Source: Gigantopelta aegis (Eukaryota > Mollusca > Gastropoda > Neomphalida > Peltospiridae). From it: a DNA stretch of 64,000 nucleotides. Within the stretch, counting starts at the first letter, position 1, and each line of letters starts with the position of its first letter. Positions 60,269 through 64,000 of this stretch are shown in pieces. The notes under the pieces were generated by a model. It had not been told where the DNA came from. It saw only the letters and a list, made by a program, of their open reading frames with translations, and ran no database searches. Position numbers and translations under genes: made by a program. The stretch is taken from contig NC_054699.1 in the NCBI RefSeq assembly GCF_016097555.1, positions 3,489,039 to 3,553,038 on the forward strand. The letters are read 5' to 3'.

Positions 60269-62450
60269 ATGTTTCCAATTCGTCAGACTGTGGCCATTTT
60301 GCTGATGGTTACAAATGTGATGCTCCTCTCTGTCGTGGTGTATAAAACATCACAGCTATACACGAAACCTCACTCTATCGTCTTTAGTAACTCGGAGATC
60401 TGTCACAAGGTCACGTGTAAACCAGGAGAGGGGTGCTGTGACGTCACTGCAACCAACAAAACCGTCAATGGTTATTTGTATTGCTGTTACGATGACTACG
60501 GGGAACGTATTCGTAGTATTATGCTAAAGGTAGGCATATGCTATCATAGACCGATTACAAATTATAATATACGTTACGTCATTCGTTTAAATGTTTTAGT
60601 TGTCTGCATGTATACTGTATGTGTGTGTGTGTGTGGGGGGGGGGGTTCCAAAGATTTTGTTTTGTTTGTGTGTGTGTGTGTAGGGGGGGTGAGGTTTTTT
60701 TTTGTTTGTTTGGGTTTTGTTTTGTTTTGGGGTTTTTGTTTTGGTTTTTGGGGGGGGGGGAGTGATGGAGGTGTTTTTGTTTGTTGTTGTTTTTTATCAG
60801 CAAAGTGAAACATACGGCGATTTTGACATAGATCGTATATTTATATATTGTAGTTATATTTCCTGTAGTAACGAAACGATCGCTACAAGTTATTATGCCG
60901 CGTAAACACAACTCACAACCTACAAACGTTTCCTAGGCCACCACAGACCTTTGCAACTTTATCGCATGCAATTGAAGCAACTTTTGTTCTCGGTGCACTG
61001 ATCCGCACACACATGCGACAACCAGCAATTTTAGTCTAGCAGTGATCACGTGACAGTCAAAATGGCAGCTTTTCCCCCGCATTTGTTTTGACGGTGGTCA
61101 TCGAGTCATGTTCTACACCATATTTGTTGTGACGTAAAATAGTGAATTTACGTAAAGCAGCACTGGATCCGTTCCGCACGCTTTAAGGTCTTTTAGGATA
61201 TAACCACACAATTTGTGTAGAAAACCTATATAAACATACATGGTATTCCAAGCGCAGACTCCATCTCTGCAAGTCACATCTCCCTTTTAGCCTTCTTGCT
61301 ATATTTAGGGGATGCTGTGTCAAAACGACATGACATTGTCTACCACATCACCACTAATTCATCCTCTTCTTCTGTAGGCCACATGCTGCTGGAGGCTGCC
61401 ATTTTGAGTCATGTGATCACTATCTATCCGTTCATTGTAGTTTAAATTATTATGTCAACGTTTTGTTGCATTGAAGGCACACACGTTTGCGACGGCGTGC
61501 AATTAGATGCAATTACATGCAATAAAATCAAACATGTTTGATCGGAGCAATTTCATTTGCATGCAACAAAAATTGCATCGCAGGCTAGCGCACACGATGC
61601 AACGACGTTTAGGAATGGAACATAATTGAAAATATATATTCAGTTTATTGATAGAAAATTAGCCAGGAGCAGTTTGAAGTCTATAATTCGACAATCAATA
61701 TGCACAATTATTTAACAAACTTCTAACAACATTAAATGGAATCGTGTGACTTGAATATTTTAAAAACCAACATGAATGCTTTGACAATCTCAAGTCGTTT
61801 GTCCGTGCACGTTTTTAATTGTTTTATGTTTCTTCTTCTTCTTCTTTTTCTTCTTCTTATTGTTATTGTTATTATTATTATTGTTATTGTTATCATTATC
61901 ATTATTATTATGGTTATTAATTAACATTTATCAAAAAAAATTCAATTTAGATTATGAATCAAATAAATTTCAAATTAAATCTTTACGAAATTAGAAAACA
62001 GTGTACTTATTTGTTAAGCGTTGGGATCATTTGCTGTTACGCAAGTACATTTTTTTATCAGGTTTCTGGCAATGATCCGCGGATGTGTTGTGCGTTATTT
62101 AATCTCGTCTGCATAAAGAGCTTTTACAGCAGACCCAAAAAGAGTATCTTATGTTTAGTAGCATGTTTCTTCATTAATACACTAGAGCAAACGTCACAGA
62201 TATATTGTTTTAACAAACCACAGTCTGTTATGAATGTGATGAGGTGTCGTTTAACATTCCTTTCTTTTCCCCATGTCATGGAAAATCGTTTGTGCAATAC
62301 GTATTTCAAACTTCCTATACTAGATGACAGTTATATTGTTTAAATTATTTTTCAGCAACTGAAGGACAATTATGAAAAGGATATAAAAAATGGTAAGTTC
62401 CATCAACTGCACACACACACACATACACACACACACATACACACACACAT

Positions 62451-62486
<36 letters not shown>

Positions 62487-62646
62487 ACAGATACATACAC
62501 ACATACATACATACATACACACACAGACACATACACACATACACACACACAGACACACACACACACACAGACACAGACACACACATAAATGCACACACAC
62601 ACACAGACATGCACACAAAGACACACACAAACACACACACAGACAT

Positions 62647-62683
<37 letters not shown>

Positions 62684-62685
62684 TG

Positions 62686-62717
<32 letters not shown>

Positions 62718-63995
62718 TGCACACACACAAACACAAACACACACAGACACACGCACACATACACACACACACACACACAGACATGCACACACACACGCGC
62801 ACACACACACACACAGATACACACACACACACAAACACACACACAGACATGCACACACACACACACACACAGAGACACACACACAGACACACACACACAA
62901 ACACACACACACACAGACATGCACAGAAAATATGAAAATTATTTTTGTCATTATGAGTGACCACAGGGTTAACAAGTAGAGGATAGTTCATGTTTTTTGT
63001 CAAATATGATTTATATGTCATCGAGTGAAGTTTGCAATCACATCTCACGAGTGGCGCTTGCGTGACGATTGTGATATGACTGCAAACTTCACGAGATGAG
63101 ATATAAATCTTATTTGATATAAATCTTATTTATTATATAACTTTTGGCAATTTTGTTATATTTCTAAAATGTCAGCAGCAAAATAGTTTCGGCTTTCTTA
63201 CAGTGAACATAACACTTTTTACAGTGACGATAACACATTTTAAAATTTTCACACTAAAATGTGTTATCGTCACTGAGTGACTAATAACACTTTTATTTCA
63301 GATATTTTAAGAAATGTCACTAAATGTTATAGGCCTATAATAAATTATGTTGTTTCAGATGACCATCTCCAGAGGGTGAGGAAAGTTGCTGCTGTTGTAA
63401 ACGTATTATAGACCACGTATTACATTTACTTCGTAATGTTATTTCAGATGACCATCTCCAGAGGGTGAGGAAAGTTGCTGCTGTTGTAAACGTATTATAG
63501 ACCACGTATTACACTTAGTTCGTAATGTTATTTCAGATGACCATCTCCAGTGGGTGAGGAAAGTTGCTGTTGTAAACGTATTATAGACCACGTATTACAT
63601 TTAGTTAGTAATGTTATTTCAGATGACCATCTCCAGAGGGTGAGGAAAGTTGCTGTTGTTGTAAACGTATTATAGACCACGTATTACATTTAGTTCAAAA
63701 TGTTATTTCAGATGACCATCTCCAGAGGGTGAGGAAAGTTGCTGTTGTTGTAAACGTATTATAGACCACGTATTACACTTAGTTCGTAATGTTATTTCAG
63801 ATGACCATCTCCAGAGGGTGAGGAAAGTTGCTGTTGTTGTAAACGTATTATAGACCACGTATTACATTTAGTTCGTAATGTTATTTCAGATGACCATCTC
63901 CAGAGGGTGAGGAAAGTTGCTGCTGTTGTAAACGTATTATAGACCACGTATTACACTTAGTTCGTAATGTTATTTCAGATGACCATCTCCAGTGG
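60269..63995 (+). CDS. Type II membrane protein with six-cysteine ectodomain, 5' exons
   Basis: The first coding exon (ATG at 60269, acceptor at 60213) ends at 60529 before GTAGGC and gives 87 residues. There is a short cytoplasmic tail, a membrane anchor at residues about 7-25 (TVAILLMVTNVMLLSVVVY), then an ectodomain with cysteines 45, 50, 56, 57, 72 and 73 (C-x4-C-x5-CC-x14-CC) and an N-glycosylation site NKT. Exon 2 (62356-62392, between TTTTTCAG and GTAAGT) joins in phase and adds QLKDNYEKDIKN, probably the start of a helical stalk. The following exon is ambiguous. The 89-bp array from 63359 offers at least eight near-identical acceptors in the right phase, reading DDHLQR. The gene runs off the right edge. 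The layout suggests a single-pass surface receptor or stalked lectin/collagen-like protein, but the distal domain is not in the window, so the function is unknown. Confidence 0.7.
60530..62355 (+). other. Intron 1 of the membrane-protein gene
   Basis: GT-AG intron of 1826 bp. It holds G/T-rich tracts at 60620-60790, an inverted repeat with arms of about 28 bp at 61041-61069 and 61397-61424 (AGTGATCACGTGACA... and complement), and TTC/TTA simple tracts at 61830-61920. No other gene is supported. Confidence 0.7.
62408..62930. repeat. (CA)n microsatellite with CACAGACATGCA variants
   Basis: About 520 bp of (CA)n is interrupted by periodic CAGACATGCACA units. It lies in intron 2, directly after the exon 2 donor. 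The His/Thr and Cys/Val frames on both strands come from the repeat. Confidence 0.97.
63007..63109. repeat. Inverted repeat with arms of about 38 bp in intron 2
   Basis: GATTTATATGTCATCGAGTG at 63007 and the complementary CACGAGATGAGATATAAATC ending at 63109 form an imperfect hairpin, continuing through GAAGTTTGCA/TGCAAACTTC. It is a small MITE or a structural element of the intron. Confidence 0.8.
63222..63275. repeat. Perfect 21-bp hairpin upstream of the exon array
   Basis: CAGTGACGATAACACATTTT then A at 63222-63242 is exactly complementary to 63255-63275, with a 12-nt loop. It ends 25 nt before the acceptor-like TTTTATTTCAG at 63300 and 83 nt before the first array acceptor at 63358. Confidence 0.95.
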
Positions 63996-64000
63996 GTGAG
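63359..64000 (+). repeat. 89-bp tandem array of exon-like units (at least eight)
   Basis: Units start at 63359, 63448, 63537, 63623, 63712, 63801, 63890 and 63979, and the array continues past the edge. Every unit is TTATTTCAG (TTGTTTCAG in the first), then a 17-nt core ATGACCATCTCCAGAGG, then GTGAGGAAAG. It ends with a segment containing GTAAACGTATTATAGACC. Two units (third and eighth) have AGTGG instead of AGAGG, changing Arg to Trp. One spacing is 86 bp through loss of a GCT-type triplet. If exon 2 is spliced to a core, the frame reads DDHLQR and closes in phase 0 at the donor. If not cut there, it continues VRKVAAVVNVL and stops at TAG. Confidence 0.9.

Noticed and set aside
60574-60911. 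Minus-strand Pro/Lys/Thr-rich frames
   Set aside because: Complement of G/T-rich tracts in intron 1 of the plus-strand gene. No family motif and no splice support.
62320-63048. Long Cys/Val and His/Thr frames on both strands
   Set aside because: Translations of the (CA)n microsatellite. Several overlapping frames are open together.
63359-64000. CRISPR-like direct repeats (also the 31-bp and 183-bp arrays)
   Set aside because: The genome is animal, the units are contiguous without unique spacers, and no cas genes are present.

Overview
The window is nuclear DNA from an animal, most likely a mollusc and probably a gastropod. The basis is spliced genes with GT-AG introns, no bacterial-style operons, and several copies of tRNA-derived SINEs that I recognise from molluscan genomes. 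These SINEs end in motifs such as GTGTCGTTAAACAAA and GTCGTTAAATAAAACATTTC, or in (ATTC)n. The species call is inference. Two runs of exactly 200 N (16496-16695 and 32620-32819) are assembly gaps.

The window is gene-poor and dominated by nested mobile elements and tandem repeats. 0-3.5 kb holds the 5' part of an L1/Tx1-type LINE split by a solo LTR. 4-8.8 kb is AT-rich with microsatellites. 8.85-10.66 kb is a 31-bp minisatellite built on the palindrome GATACGTATC. An unidentified GC-richer ORF lies at 11.0 kb. 12.96-18.4 kb is a 183-bp satellite array interrupted by a pogo/Tigger-like element. 18-30 kb is noncoding with MITEs, SINEs and fragments of a CR1-like LINE.

30.05-32.26 kb on the minus strand carries the last four exons of a host gene with a DUF4806-type C-terminal domain. 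33.76-39.54 kb is bounded by inverted repeats and holds a broken, unrecognised two-exon gene that was split by a second solo LTR of the same family as the first.

40.009-46.603 kb looks like one complete 6.6-kb DNA transposon. It has perfect 26-bp terminal inverted repeats (TIRs) starting CACTGTAGGGG, a 5-bp target duplication GATTT, an intact IS1595/ISXO2-like (Merlin-type) DDE transposase on the minus strand, and a divergently transcribed, decayed C2H2 zinc-finger gene. Two near-identical 472-bp MITEs sit inside it. The TIR and 5-bp duplication are not what is known for Merlin, so this may be an undescribed lineage.

47-59 kb is a dense mixture of SINEs, MITEs, a 1.65-kb A-rich simple repeat and a pogo-like element carrying two further insertions. 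From 60.2 kb to the right edge lies the 5' part of a host gene for a type II membrane protein with a six-cysteine ectodomain. Its first two coding exons are clear. They are followed by at least eight tandem 89-bp units, each holding an acceptor, a 17-nt exon-like core and a GTGAG donor. This microexon-like array, preceded by a perfect 21-bp intronic hairpin, is the most unusual feature in the window.
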